Origin: an uncultured Bacilli bacterium | GTDB lineage: Bacteria; Bacillota_I; Bacilli_A; RF39; UBA660 | Reading direction: 5' to 3' | Assembly (NCBI GenBank): GCA_934149465.1 | Contig: CAKPEZ010000009.1 | Span: 1-22,903 of the forward strand | Length of the DNA stretch: 22,903 nucleotides | Shown: positions 14,748-22,897 of the stretch, piece by piece | Layout: each line of letters begins with the position of its first letter | Position numbering within the stretch: position 1 is the stretch's first letter | Translations under genes and position numbers: made by a program | Notes under the pieces: model-generated | Seen by the model: only the letters and a program-made list of their open reading frames with translations | Database searches by the model: none | What the model was told of the DNA's origin: nothing

Positions 14748-16642
14748 TAGAAACGTCCGCCTCCGCCGCCTCCGCCGCCTCCGCCTCCACCAAATGAGCT
14801 TCCTCCTCCAAAGCCTCCGCTAGAAGCATTAGATGAGTTAGCAGTCATATGAGCAGAAATAGACGAAGTAACAGCATTAGAAATAGAATGATTAACCGTA
14901 TTTATAACGCTATTAGTAAAGATTGGATTCCCATTGCCAACAAATATTACTGTATCATTAGTATTAAGATGATATTCTTCAATCTTTATTTTCATAGCTT
15001 TTTGAACCTTATCTGCTATTCCAAAAGCAGTAGCATATACCAAGTATTTTTCCCATAAAACAACTTCTGGTAATTCTTTTTCACTCATTCTTCCAAAGTC
15101 TAACATAAACTTCTTAAGCCCAAGCCATTTATAATAATCATCATTTCCTTCTTTACTTCTTTTTTGAGAAAGTAAAATCCAAATAAATAATATTATAAAA
15201 TAAATAAAACTTAAAAATGCCCAAGGTACTAATGCTACACTTCCTAAAAAGAAGATTAAGAATGCTCCCAATATAAATAGACACGCAAATAAAGCTTTAT
15301 ATTTAACATTAGTCTCATAAAATCCCATGCTTTTTCCTTTAGATATAACAGCATTCTTCCAAACATTATATTTATTATAAAAAGATTCATAGCATTTCCT
15401 ACTAGCTTTCTTCAAATCTTTATTAGTAACTTCTTCTCCATTACCAATAGTATCAATAAACCATTTCTTTAAAAGAATTTCTTCTTCAGTTAAATTATCA
15501 TAATCATTAATGCTAATAAGTTTAAAGTCATTCTTATTACTTCCCATTTCTAATTTTAGAGACTTCTTTCTTACTAACTCTAATATAGAAGCAGATAAAT
15601 ATTCTGGTTTAACATTACTTCTTGTAAAAAGATAACCCATAATCTCAGGACCATAACTATTAGGAAAATCTCTAAAATATTTAACATTTAATGGATTAGG
15701 ATATTCTTTATCATATTTCTTATAATAGAAAATAGCTAAAAATGTATTTAAGCCAATTAGAATAACATTAAAAATCCAAAAGACAATTACTAGTACTTTA
15801 TGAATAAATTCTTGTCTTTCCAATTCTTTTCTAGCGTTTTCCCGAATAGCGTTTTGTTTTTCAGCTTGCTTTTTTTCAAACTCTAGTATATTATCAAAAG
15901 CATTCGTATTAGTCTTCTTAGTTCCATTAGTTATTAAATCTTTATCAAAGATTATTCTAACATCAGTGTCTGCTTTCTCATCAAGAAAATCCCACCATAC
16001 TTTAATCGTACTTTTATCAGTTATTTCATTAGCGCCATTTACTGGTCCATGAGAAAATACTCTAACATCCTCACCTTCCTTAGGCAAATGAATTATAATA
16101 CGATAATCACTAATAAATTCAGACCAATCAGTTAAGAAATTCCATAATATTTCGGCACAATCATCATGAATTACTACCACATCTTTTACAGTATATTCTA
16201 TATAGAAAGCAGTTTTTCTATAACTAGGATTAAAGATTTTAAGATAATATCCTCTTTCTAAAATATCTTTAGTATATACACCATGATCTCCTTTAGAAGC
16301 ATAGTTAACTAAAGAAAAGCTATTAGAAGGACTTACTAAAGAATAATCCCAGCTGTCAGGCAAATCATTAGTAACTTCTCCTATTTCATCTATCTCAATA
16401 GAACTACCATTATAAATAGAATTATTATAATATGAAGAAGAGTCTATATTATCAGTTCCCTTATAATATAGATATCTTTCTAATCCATTATAATTTCCTG
16501 ATAATAAAATATACTCTTTTACCTTCATTGAGCCATCAGTATTAATAGTCGCATCAATATAAAACTTATCAGTACCGTCTGCTAATACTTTAAATGGCAT
16601 TAATAAAAATAATAAAAGAAATAATCTCCATTTTTTTAGCAT
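14747..16642 (-). CDS. DUF2207 membrane protein with poly-Gly tail
   Basis: 631 residues. The order is an N-terminal signal peptide (KWRLFLLLFLLMPFKVLADG), an extracellular beta-rich DUF2207 domain (about 22-245), a charged stretch with an amphipathic helix, a membrane segment (about 280-307), a cytosolic domain (about 315-445), a pair of membrane segments (about 450-495), a further cytosolic domain, and a low-complexity tail of Ser, Asn and finally Gly ending GGGRF. This layout and the GGGGRF-type end are typical of DUF2207 proteins, which often sit next to lemA. I use the ATG at 16642 because AGGAG (16655-16651) is 8 nt upstream; the GTG at 16651 overlaps that Shine-Dalgarno. The GC-rich Gly tail (14753-14810) contrasts with the rest of the window and may vary in length. 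Role unknown, probably envelope-related. Confidence 0.88.
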   Translation of the reverse strand: MLKKWRLFLLLFLLMPFKVLADGTDKFYIDATINTDGSMKVKEYILLSGNYNGLERYLYYKGTDNIDSSSYYNNSIYNGSSIEIDEIGEVTNDLPDSWDYSLVSPSNSFSLVNYASKGDHGVYTKDILERGYYLKIFNPSYRKTAFYIEYTVKDVVVIHDDCAEILWNFLTDWSEFISDYRIIIHLPKEGEDVRVFSHGPVNGANEITDKSTIKVWWDFLDEKADTDVRIIFDKDLITNGTKKTNTNAFDNILEFEKKQAEKQNAIRENARKELERQEFIHKVLVIVFWIFNVILIGLNTFLAIFYYKKYDKEYPNPLNVKYFRDFPNSYGPEIMGYLFTRSNVKPEYLSASILELVRKKSLKLEMGSNKNDFKLISINDYDNLTEEEILLKKWFIDTIGNGEEVTNKDLKKASRKCYESFYNKYNVWKNAVISKGKSMGFYETNVKYKALFACLFILGAFLIFFLGSVALVPWAFLSFIYFIILFIWILLSQKRSKEGNDDYYKWLGLKKFMLDFGRMSEKELPEVVLWEKYLVYATAFGIADKVQKAMKIKIEEYHLNTNDTVIFVGNGNPIFTNSVINTVNHSISNAVTSSISAHMTANSSNASSGGFGGGSSFGGGGGGGGGGGGRF

Positions 16643-16657
16643 TTTTATCACTCCTAT

Positions 16658-16683
16658 AAAAAAAGGCTTAATTTAATAAGCCT
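16658..16683 (-). terminator. intra-operon terminator between lemA and the DUF2207 gene
   Basis: A 7-bp stem AGGCTTA/TAAGCCT (16664-16670 with 16677-16683) with a 6-nt loop, then seven T on the minus strand. It starts within the lemA stop codon and ends 2 nt before the Shine-Dalgarno of the DUF2207 gene. No promoter fits between, so it must be read through in part and would reduce DUF2207 and ygjP expression relative to lemA. Confidence 0.75.
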
Positions 16684-17242
16684 AGAATTGTACTTTAGGT
16701 GCTGCTTTTTCACTTTCATCAATTTTGAAGAATTCAGCAGACTTAAACTTGAATAAAGATGCAACAATATTAGAAGGAAACATCTCAGTCATATTGTTGT
16801 AAGAAAGTACTGTATCATTATAAAACTGTCTTGCATAAGAGATTTTATCCTCAGTATCTCTTAAATCATTTTGTAGTGATTTAAAATTTTCATTAGCTTT
16901 TAATTCAGGATAAGCTTCTGTTAAAGAAAATAACTTATTTAAAGCTCCTGTTAATTGATTGTTTGCACTAATTTCATCAGCAACACTTTGAGCAGTTGCA
17001 TATTTATTACGTGCTTCAATAACTTCTTTTAAAGTATTTTCTTCATGTTTAGCATATCCCTTTACAGTTTCTACTAAATTAGGTATTAAATCAAATCTCC
17101 TTTTAATTTGCACATCTACTTGTGCCCATTGATCTTTTACTTTGTTTCTGCCTTTTACTAATTTATTATATGTACCAATAACATATAATATAATTAATGC
17201 GATTACTCCTACAATAATCAAGGCAATAGTTGTTCCATTCAT
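16682..17242 (-). CDS. lemA: LemA family protein
   Basis: 186 residues. A single N-terminal membrane segment (about 5-23, IALIIVGVIALIILYVIGTY) is followed by the LemA hallmark YNKLVKGRNKVKDQWAQVDV and then IKRRFDLIPNLVETVKGYA. The rest is a long helical bundle with ENFKSLQNDLRDTEDKISYA and ARQFYNDTVLSYN. LemA proteins are membrane-bound helical bundles of unclear function, often paired with DUF2207 or TPM proteins as here. I chose the ATG at 17242: AAGGAGG lies 8 nt before it, while the TTG-type start further out has none. A TATAAT at 17269-17264 predicts a transcript that begins at the Shine-Dalgarno itself, a 15-nt leader. First gene of the lemA-DUF2207-ygjP operon. Confidence 0.92.
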   Translation of the reverse strand: MNGTTIALIIVGVIALIILYVIGTYNKLVKGRNKVKDQWAQVDVQIKRRFDLIPNLVETVKGYAKHEENTLKEVIEARNKYATAQSVADEISANNQLTGALNKLFSLTEAYPELKANENFKSLQNDLRDTEDKISYARQFYNDTVLSYNNMTEMFPSNIVASLFKFKSAEFFKIDESEKAAPKVQF

Positions 17243-17296
17243 TTTATATTCCTCCTTAATTTGATTATACACTATTTTCAAGAAAAATAACAGTGT

Positions 17297-18487
17297 TTAA
17301 CGATAATAATATTTTCCACTTCCTTTAGCTGGTAATCCAGGCCATACATCTCTTGGATCAATAGTATTATTAAGGAAAGTAGAATATCCGTGGTAACCAC
17401 TTCCTAAATACCAACCATTAGCAACCGTAAAGTGAAGATGGGCGCCAGTAGAACATCCGTCATACCACATAGTAGATGCTCCTCCACCACTTAAGGCAAT
17501 AAGCTGTCCTTGTTTTACTTCCTGTCCAACGCTTACCTTTATACTTAATAAGTGAAGATATGCTGTTGTATATTTTTTTCCATTTACGTAATGGTGGATA
17601 TAAATTTTATTACCACCACAACTAGACTTTTCTATTATTGCTCCAACCACACCGTTTGCAGAAGCATATACATTAGTTCCTTCAGCAAATCCACTAATAT
17701 CTATTCCACTATGAAAATCTCCAAAAGCTGGTCTATAACCATAGTTACTAGTAATTGTTCCTTTTACTACTGGAAACTGAAAACTAGTAGCATTAACAAA
17801 TTTTATACAAGAAGAAAGATCTTCGTAGCGACCGCATCCTAATTTCTCATAAACAGAAATAGATTCTTGGACACTTTTTATTTCATCTTCTATACCAACT
17901 GCATATTCATCATATTCTTTAATTTGCCCTCCTAATGATTCAAGCTTTTTACTAAGAGCAATTTTATTATTTCCTAGTTCTTTTTCTTTGTTAGCAAGGA
18001 CAATCTTTTTATCTTCTAGATCAGCAATTAATTTATTAAGCTCTTCCATTAAATTACTATTATAAGAAGAAAGCTGAGTTACTATTGAATACCTATAAAT
18101 AAAGTCTGTATAACTATCTGCAGAAAACAAATATTCTAAATAAACATTTTCTCCACTAGATAATTGCAAAAACTTAAGTAATTCTTTAGTCTCTTCTTCT
18201 TTTTCTGAAATTTTAACTTTAGAATCTTCAATATCTTTGTTTGCTTTAACAATATCTTCTTTTGCTTTTTCAATATTGCTATTGATAGTAGCAATCTCTG
18301 AATTAATTTTTTTCATCTCTTGTTCAGTTAACTGTTTTTTAGATTGTGATTCACTTTTTTTCTTTTTTAACTCTGTAAGTTGTTTATACATTTCATCTAA
18401 GTTCTTCGCTTCTTTAGCATTTACTCTAACAACTGGTATTGTTATAACAAAAAGAAAAAACATAATCCATACGAATTTCTTTTTCAT
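17297..18487 (-). CDS. secreted M23 peptidase, EnvC-like murein hydrolase
   Basis: 396 residues. The signal peptide (FVWIMFFLFVITIPVVRVNA) is cut near residue 24. Two coiled-coil stretches (about 28-105 and 140-215) form the EnvC-type arm. The LytM/M23 zinc endopeptidase domain occupies about 235-380 and has all ligands: FHSGIDIS with His259 and Asp263, YLH with His312, and GAHLHF with His350 and His352. It is therefore expected to be an active peptidoglycan cross-link hydrolase outside the membrane, rather than a degenerate activator. Cysteines at 218 and 227, 290 and 345 may form disulfides. AGGTGA precedes the ATG closely. It has its own promoter (18536-18508) between mutS and itself. A short antisense open frame in its 5' half is a shadow. 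Confidence 0.92.
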   Translation of the reverse strand: MKKKFVWIMFFLFVITIPVVRVNAKEAKNLDEMYKQLTELKKKKSESQSKKQLTEQEMKKINSEIATINSNIEKAKEDIVKANKDIEDSKVKISEKEEETKELLKFLQLSSGENVYLEYLFSADSYTDFIYRYSIVTQLSSYNSNLMEELNKLIADLEDKKIVLANKEKELGNNKIALSKKLESLGGQIKEYDEYAVGIEDEIKSVQESISVYEKLGCGRYEDLSSCIKFVNATSFQFPVVKGTITSNYGYRPAFGDFHSGIDISGFAEGTNVYASANGVVGAIIEKSSCGGNKIYIHHYVNGKKYTTAYLHLLSIKVSVGQEVKQGQLIALSGGGASTMWYDGCSTGAHLHFTVANGWYLGSGYHGYSTFLNNTIDPRDVWPGLPAKGSGKYYYR

Positions 18488-18507
18488 ACTTCACCTACCC
18501 TAATAAC

Positions 18508-18536
18508 ATTATATAATAAAAATACTCATAATACAA
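18508..18536 (-). promoter_or_regulatory. promoter of the M23 peptidase gene
   Basis: TTGTAT (18536-18531), a 17-bp spacer and TATAAT (18513-18508). A weak hairpin ACAAATGA/TCATTTGT (18533-18540 with 18548-18555) follows the mutS stop codon and overlaps the -35; it has no adjacent U-run and may be only a poor terminator. Confidence 0.6.
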
Positions 18537-18557
18537 ATGATTTTTATTCATTTGTCA

Positions 18558-21089
18558 TTATTTTATTTTCTCTTTTAATTCATATAAAATGTTAATTGCT
18601 TTTATTGGGGTAAGTTCTAATACATTAAGATTCTTAAGCTCTTCTACTACCTCATTAGGCTTTTCTTCAAATTCTAAAGGAAGAGAAGTTTGAATTAAAA
18701 CATCTTTCTTTTTCTCTTTATTTTCGTAAATCTCTAAGATTTCACTTGCTCTTTTTATTACTTCATCTGGAAGAGATGCTAATTTAGCAACGTTTATTCC
18801 ATAACTTTTATCTACACTTCCCTCTTTTACTTTATGCAAAAAAGTAATATTCCCATTTTCTTCTTTAGCAGAAACGTGCATATTCTTTAAATACGAAAGA
18901 TTCTTATCTAAATCGGTTAACTCGTGATAATGAGTTGAAAACAAAGTTTTACATTTTACTTTATTATGAATATACTCTAAAATAGCTTGCGCCAAACTCA
19001 TTCCATCAAATGTTGCTGTTCCTCTACCAAGTTCATCAAATAAAATCAAACTATTAGGAGTAGCATTTTTTATCGCATTACTAGCTTCAAGCATTTCAAC
19101 CATAAACGTAGATTCACCACTTACTAAATCGTCAGATGCACCAATTCTAGTAAAAATCTGATCAAAAATAGGTAAAGTTCCACTCTCACACGGAATATAA
19201 CATCCAATTTGAGCCATAATTACTATTATGCCAAGTTGTCTCATATATGTACTTTTCCCAGCCATATTAGGACCAGTAATAAGTAATATATTAGTCTTAA
19301 TATCCATTACTATATCATTTGGTACATACTCACTTTTAATAACCTTCTCTACTACTGGATGCCTTGAATTAATAATATTTACATCTTTAGAAGTTGTTAA
19401 TTTAGGCCTTGTATAATTATATTTCTCAGTAACAAGTGCGAATGACTGTAAAACGTCTATCTCACTTATTATTTTAGCTATTTTTTGAAGTATAGGAATA
19501 TACTTTTTAATTTGTTCTCTAATATCAATAAACAAAGAATACTCTAAATTAATAATCTTCTCTTCAGCCGTTAAAATTAGATCCTCTTTTTCTTTCAAAA
19601 TAGGCGTAATATATCTTTCTCCTGTAGATAAGGTCTGCTTTCTAATATATCCCATATCATCAGTAATTAAGTTTAAACTTCCTTTACTTATTTCAATATA
19701 ATAACCAAATACTTTGTTAAATCCTACTTTTAAAGTTTTAATTCCTGTTCTTTCTCGCTCTTCTTTCTCAAAACGACTAATAAAATCTTTTCCTCCAGAA
19801 CGCAAATCCTTTAACTCATCAAGTTCTTTATTATATCCTTCTTTAATCAAATAACCTTCTTTTAATGTAACAGGAGGATTTTCATAAATAGACTTTTCTA
19901 ACAGTTCATATAAATCATCTAAAGTATCAAGTTCATCATAAAATTTAATATCATCCAAAATACTTTTAATATTAGGAAGCACTTTTAATGAAGTCTTTAA
20001 CTGAAGTAAATCTTTAGCATTCGCATTTCCTAAAGATACTCTTCCGCTTAATCTTTCTAAGTCATAAACTTCATACAAATAATTACGCAAATCCTCACAC
20101 TTAATAAACTCTTTTAAAAGCACATCAATAACATCATATCTTTTTTCTAAAGTTTTTATATCAATAATAGGATTTTCAATCCAAGACTTTAATTTTCTAC
20201 TTCCCATTGCAGTCTTTGTCTCATCTAATAGCCATAACAAAGAATAATTTCTCTCTTTTAAACGAAGAGATTCTGTTAATTCTAAGTTTCTCTTAGTATG
20301 AATATCCATCTTTAAGTAATTACCTATTTGTTTTACAGTTGCTTTTTCTAAATGAGATAAATTTCTCTTGCCATCGCTATCAAGATAATAAAGAAGATGC
20401 TTTAAAGAAATTATATATCTTTCATCTGTTAAATTACTATAAATATTAGAGTATCTTCCTTCTAAAAGATTATCACTAATAGATACTACTATTTTATAAG
20501 TATTTCTTAATATAGAAATTACTTTCTTATCTATCTTACTAGTTACCAAGACTTCTTTAGCTTCTAGTGCAACTAGCTCATTAACAAGTTTAGAATCATC
20601 ATGATTCAAAAGATAAGTATTAACTTCCCCAGTAGTAATATCAGCATAACTTATTGCATAAGAATAATCAAAATCATAAACTCCTGCAATAAAGTTATTT
20701 TCTTTTTCATTAAGAGAATTACCACTTATAACAGTACCAGAACTAACTATCTCAACAACATCTCTTTTAACTATTCCCTTAGCATTCTTAGGATCTTCTA
20801 ATTGCTCACAAATAGCAACTTTGTATCCTTTTTCAATAAGCTTATTTATATAAACATCAGCAGCATGATAAGGAACACCACACATAGGAACTTTCTCACT
20901 AAGACCAGCACTACGTCCAGTTAAGGTTAATTCAAGTTCATGAGATACATTAATGGCATCTTCAAAAAACATTTCATAAAAATCTCCTAAGCGATAAAAG
21001 ATTATAACATCTTCATATTTTTCTTTAATTTCTAAATAATGGAGCATCATTGGAGAGATTTTACTCTTATCAACTTCACTTCTTAACAT
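18558..21089 (-). CDS. mutS: DNA mismatch repair protein MutS
   Basis: 843 residues, normal MutS1 length. The mismatch-contacting Phe-x-Glu lies in RLGDFYEMF (residues 35-39 for GDFYE). The connector, lever and clamp domains follow in order. The ATPase has Walker A GPNMAGKST (606-614), Walker B/signature ILFDELGRGTATFDG (about 682-696) and STHYHEL (718-724). The C-terminal helix-turn-helix dimerisation part is present (LASLPDEVIKRASEIL). The protein recognises mismatches and small loops after replication. I chose the ATG at 21089 because GGTGAT lies 5 nt upstream; the TTG at 21101 overlaps poorly with any Shine-Dalgarno. mutL is not adjacent in this window: the next gene is the M23 hydrolase. 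An extended -10 lies at 21122-21114. Confidence 0.97.
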   Translation of the reverse strand: MLRSEVDKSKISPMMLHYLEIKEKYEDVIIFYRLGDFYEMFFEDAINVSHELELTLTGRSAGLSEKVPMCGVPYHAADVYINKLIEKGYKVAICEQLEDPKNAKGIVKRDVVEIVSSGTVISGNSLNEKENNFIAGVYDFDYSYAISYADITTGEVNTYLLNHDDSKLVNELVALEAKEVLVTSKIDKKVISILRNTYKIVVSISDNLLEGRYSNIYSNLTDERYIISLKHLLYYLDSDGKRNLSHLEKATVKQIGNYLKMDIHTKRNLELTESLRLKERNYSLLWLLDETKTAMGSRKLKSWIENPIIDIKTLEKRYDVIDVLLKEFIKCEDLRNYLYEVYDLERLSGRVSLGNANAKDLLQLKTSLKVLPNIKSILDDIKFYDELDTLDDLYELLEKSIYENPPVTLKEGYLIKEGYNKELDELKDLRSGGKDFISRFEKEERERTGIKTLKVGFNKVFGYYIEISKGSLNLITDDMGYIRKQTLSTGERYITPILKEKEDLILTAEEKIINLEYSLFIDIREQIKKYIPILQKIAKIISEIDVLQSFALVTEKYNYTRPKLTTSKDVNIINSRHPVVEKVIKSEYVPNDIVMDIKTNILLITGPNMAGKSTYMRQLGIIVIMAQIGCYIPCESGTLPIFDQIFTRIGASDDLVSGESTFMVEMLEASNAIKNATPNSLILFDELGRGTATFDGMSLAQAILEYIHNKVKCKTLFSTHYHELTDLDKNLSYLKNMHVSAKEENGNITFLHKVKEGSVDKSYGINVAKLASLPDEVIKRASEILEIYENKEKKKDVLIQTSLPLEFEEKPNEVVEELKNLNVLELTPIKAINILYELKEKIK

Positions 21090-21113
21090 TTTATCACCCA
21101 ATTTCCATATAAA

Positions 21114-21122
21114 ATTATATCA
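21114..21122 (-). promoter_or_regulatory. extended -10 promoter of mutS
   Basis: TGATATAAT on the minus strand, 24 nt before the start codon; no good -35. Confidence 0.55.
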
Positions 21123-21164
21123 TCTTCTCAAAATAAATAAAAGGAATATTCCCTAATAATGTAC

Positions 21165-21191
21165 AAAAAAAGATAGCCGATTAAGCTACCT
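21165..21191 (-). terminator. intrinsic terminator of the 139-residue Cys-rich gene
   Basis: A 7-bp stem AGGTAGC/GCTATCT (21191-21185 with 21177-21171, one G-U) and seven T. The TAG stop codon is inside the stem. Confidence 0.8.
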
Positions 21192-21605
21192 AGAATGATA
21201 ATTCATCATTTTTCTTCTTTTTACTATTTTGTTATTCATCTTTTCAGATAATTCTTCTAAATCTAATGTTTCGTCACTTAAAGTATTATAAAAAAGATCT
21301 ACTATATCAAAAATTCTCTCATTTTCAGTAAAATCATTAATATATGGATAACTAGAAGCATCTATATAATGATATTTTTCATCAAGATTACTTACTTTCT
21401 TTTTACTTAAACATTTAGGACATACCAAAGTATATAAAGTTCCTTCCTCATTCTCTTTACACTCGGTAATTAAAAGTAAAGAATGATGACATTCACTTTG
21501 TTTTTCTTTTATTTCTTTTTTCAAAGAAGATATTGTTTTTTTCATATTATCCATTGCACCAATGCAACCACGCAAATATTGATATTTTTCTTGATCAACT
21601 ATCAT
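21186..21605 (-). CDS. small Cys-rich hypothetical protein
   Basis: 139 residues. An N-terminal helical half (MDNMKKTISSLKKEIKEKQS) leads into a possible zinc ribbon: Cys-His in ECHHS (about 39-40), one Cys in ITECK and CPKC (about 63-66), followed by a basic KKK. The C-terminal half is acidic and helical (DIVDLFYNTLSDETLDLEEL) and ends NNKIVKRRKMMNYHSR. I do not recognise the family. AAGGAG lies 6 nt before the ATG. The leader contains the repeated element of 21621-21690 in the orientation beginning AGTTAGTA, and a CUCC within it (21640-21637) could pair with the GGAG of the Shine-Dalgarno, so translation may be controlled by that RNA. Confidence 0.7.
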   Translation of the reverse strand: MIVDQEKYQYLRGCIGAMDNMKKTISSLKKEIKEKQSECHHSLLLITECKENEEGTLYTLVCPKCLSKKKVSNLDEKYHYIDASSYPYINDFTENERIFDIVDLFYNTLSDETLDLEELSEKMNNKIVKRRKMMNYHSR

Positions 21606-21689
21606 ATAAAACTCCTTATTATGGTGCCCATTTGATGGAGATAAAACAACAACTAGGCATAAATTTATAGGTAGTAATAATTACTAACT
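21606..21689 (-). ncRNA. candidate structured RNA leader, copy B
   Basis: Second copy of the 70-72-bp element (21621-21690). From the predicted start A21689 it has: AGUUAGUA and a UAGUAA/UUACUA hairpin; CUACCUAUAA; a GUUGU; a possible long-range UGCC/GGCA pairing; and GGGCACCAU; it then reaches the Shine-Dalgarno AAGGAG at 21617-21612. The CUCC at 21640-21637 is complementary to GGAG at 21615-21612. There is no terminator here, so any control would act on translation of the Cys-rich gene. No known riboswitch consensus was recognised. Confidence 0.45.
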
Positions 21690-21695
21690 AATTAA

Positions 21696-21704
21696 ATTAT
21701 ATCA
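21696..21704 (-). promoter_or_regulatory. extended -10 promoter of the Cys-rich gene and RNA copy B
   Basis: TGATATAAT followed after 6 nt by AGTTAGTA, the same geometry as at 2550-2565. A plus-strand promoter at 21710-21738 lies back to back with it. Confidence 0.55.
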
Positions 21705-21709
21705 CAGCA

Positions 21710-21738
21710 TTGACATTTTAAAACAAAAAATATATATT
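21710..21738 (+). promoter_or_regulatory. promoter of the right-hand small-gene operon
   Basis: TTGACA (21710-21715), a 17-bp spacer and TATATT (21733-21738). A second, extended -10 (TGCTATAAT) lies at 21772-21780. Both point into 21781-21891, which holds only an 8-codon frame (21811-21837, MKIITILI) behind a distant GAGGAAA and a perfect 6-bp hairpin TAACAC/GTGTTA (21839-21854). Confidence 0.7.
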
Positions 21739-21891
21739 TTTACAGCAAGACTACAGTTTTATTTAGTAATTTGCTATAATCATAATTGAAATAGAGGAAA
21801 ATTGTTATAAATGAAAATAATAACAATACTTATATAGATAACACTATGGTGTTAGTATAGACTTGATAAAAATGAGTATTTAACTAAAGTA

Positions 21892-22104
21892 ATGCTTGAT
21901 TATAGCTTTGAAAGGCAACAAAATAGATATCCTTATCAAGTGTTTTTTGATAAAAAAATGAATATAGAATATATACCAAATATAATCAAAAAAATAGAAG
22001 AAATGAAAATACTTAGTTGCAACGAAGGTTTAAGAATTGATATGAGATTAAAATTAACTTTTCATGAAGCACATAAAATTAAAAGAAAATTAAATATAAA
22101 ATAA
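21892..22104 (+). CDS. small hypothetical protein, start uncertain
   Basis: 70 residues from the ATG at 21892, beginning LDYSFERQQNRYPYQVFFDK, then a helical YIPNIIKKIEEMK and a basic end TFHEAHKIKRKLNIK. No Shine-Dalgarno lies before this ATG. The frame stays open upstream to a stop at 21853-21855 and reads naturally (YRLDKNEYLTKV), but without a start codon. So either the true start is non-canonical or this is the 3' part of a truncated gene. No family recognised. It is 18 bp upstream of the next gene and clearly cotranscribed. Confidence 0.5.
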   Translation: MLDYSFERQQNRYPYQVFFDKKMNIEYIPNIIKKIEEMKILSCNEGLRIDMRLKLTFHEAHKIKRKLNIK

Positions 22105-22122
22105 TGAAAAAGGAGATATATG

Positions 22123-22431
22123 ATGAAAGCTTATGTAAATATTGAAAATTCACATACTCGTGAAGTAAAAATGATTGAATTGCCAATAATAGAATTTATA
22201 GAAAATAAAATCATTAAATTTGATATTAATTCTTTAAGTAGAAATGAAAAGAAAATGTTAGTAGATGCAATTTCCGAATTACCAGAATTAGGATTTACAG
22301 ATATTGAAATGTTTTTTATTGATAAAATAAACAAACCTAATTTTGGCCCTGATTATAATTTTTATATTAAAGATAATATTCTAGTTGGTATTTATAATAG
22401 AGAAATTTATCTTAGGAGGGATGTAAAATAA
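22123..22431 (+). CDS. small hypothetical protein
   Basis: 102 residues, beginning KAYVNIENSHTREVKMIELP. A strand-rich N-terminal half is followed by a helical segment (SRNEKKMLVDAISELPELGF) and a C-terminal strand pair (NFYIKDNILVGIYNREIYLR). No membrane segment or motif. Two ATG codons are adjacent; the one at 22123 has AGGAG at 7 nt, while the one at 22120 has only 4 nt. The stop codon overlaps the next ATG by one base (TAATG at 22429-22433). Probably cytosolic; function unknown. Confidence 0.65.
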   Translation: MKAYVNIENSHTREVKMIELPIIEFIENKIIKFDINSLSRNEKKMLVDAISELPELGFTDIEMFFIDKINKPNFGPDYNFYIKDNILVGIYNREIYLRRDVK

Positions 22432-22852
22432 TGAAATGGTTTGGTTCAATATTTGATGCAAAAGAATCAAAAGAAGAAGGTGCACCAGAAGAAGGAAAAG
22501 ATGGAAACTATACATATAGCAAATCAGGAACATATGGTCAATCTGATTATACTGTTAGAGAGAGAAAGATGGAACATACGATGCATATGTAGAATCTGAT
22601 TCAGAATCAGGACATTCACATGATCATACTGATAAGTATGGTAATTTATTAGATAATTACCATGACAGTATAATTAATAGATTATATAGAATATCTGAGG
22701 AAGAATTAAGTAATATAACTTATTTATCAAATGAACAATGTATAATTGAAATTGAAAAAAACTTAAAAGCTAAAACAAAAATAAAAAGAACTTACATAAC
22801 TATAAAAGTTTGTAAGTTGTATTCTAATGGTGCCCTTATGGTTCTGGTATAA
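22431..22852 (+). pseudogene. small acidic/His-rich gene, frameshifted at an AG repeat
   Basis: The first frame starts at ATG 22431 with AGGAGGG upstream (22415-22421, inside the previous gene) and reads KWFGSIFDAKESKEE, then SKSGTYGQSDYTVRER and stops at 22588-22590. A second frame continues directly from about 22568 as DGTYDAYVESDSESGHSHDH and runs to TAA at 22850-22852. The switch falls at AGAGAGAGA (22557-22565). Removing one AG restores a single frame of 139 codons. Either a recent slippage mutation, a sequencing/assembly error, a phase-variable switch, or -1 frameshifting at GAGAAAG. The protein would be acidic with a His-rich GHSHDH patch that could bind metal. Its last codons run into the third copy of the 70-72-bp element, so the 3' end may have been replaced. 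Family not recognised. Confidence 0.6.
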
Positions 22853-22897
22853 CAACCATTATAAGCAATAAATTATAGGTAGTAATAACTACTAACT
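22777..22897 (-). ncRNA. candidate structured RNA, copy C (terminated, about 121 nt)
   Basis: Third copy of the element (22827-22898). It has AGUUAGUA, a GUAGU/ACUAC hairpin, CUACCUAUAA, an AUGGUU/AACCAU hairpin with a 10-nt loop, and GGGCACCAU. An intrinsic terminator follows: stem AACTTACA/TGTAAGTT (22818-22811 with 22796-22789) and the T-rich tail 22787-22777. The -10 box would lie just past the window edge. The transcript is antisense to the 3' end of the frameshifted gene. Confidence 0.45.

Noticed and set aside
18533..18555. Strong terminator after mutS
   Set aside because: The 8-bp hairpin has no adjacent U-run and overlaps the next promoter; kept only as a weak possibility in that entry.
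21811..21837. 8-codon leader peptide (MKIITILI) before a hairpin at 21839-21854
   Set aside because: Shine-Dalgarno is too distant, there is no run of regulatory codons and no terminator follows, so attenuation is not supported.
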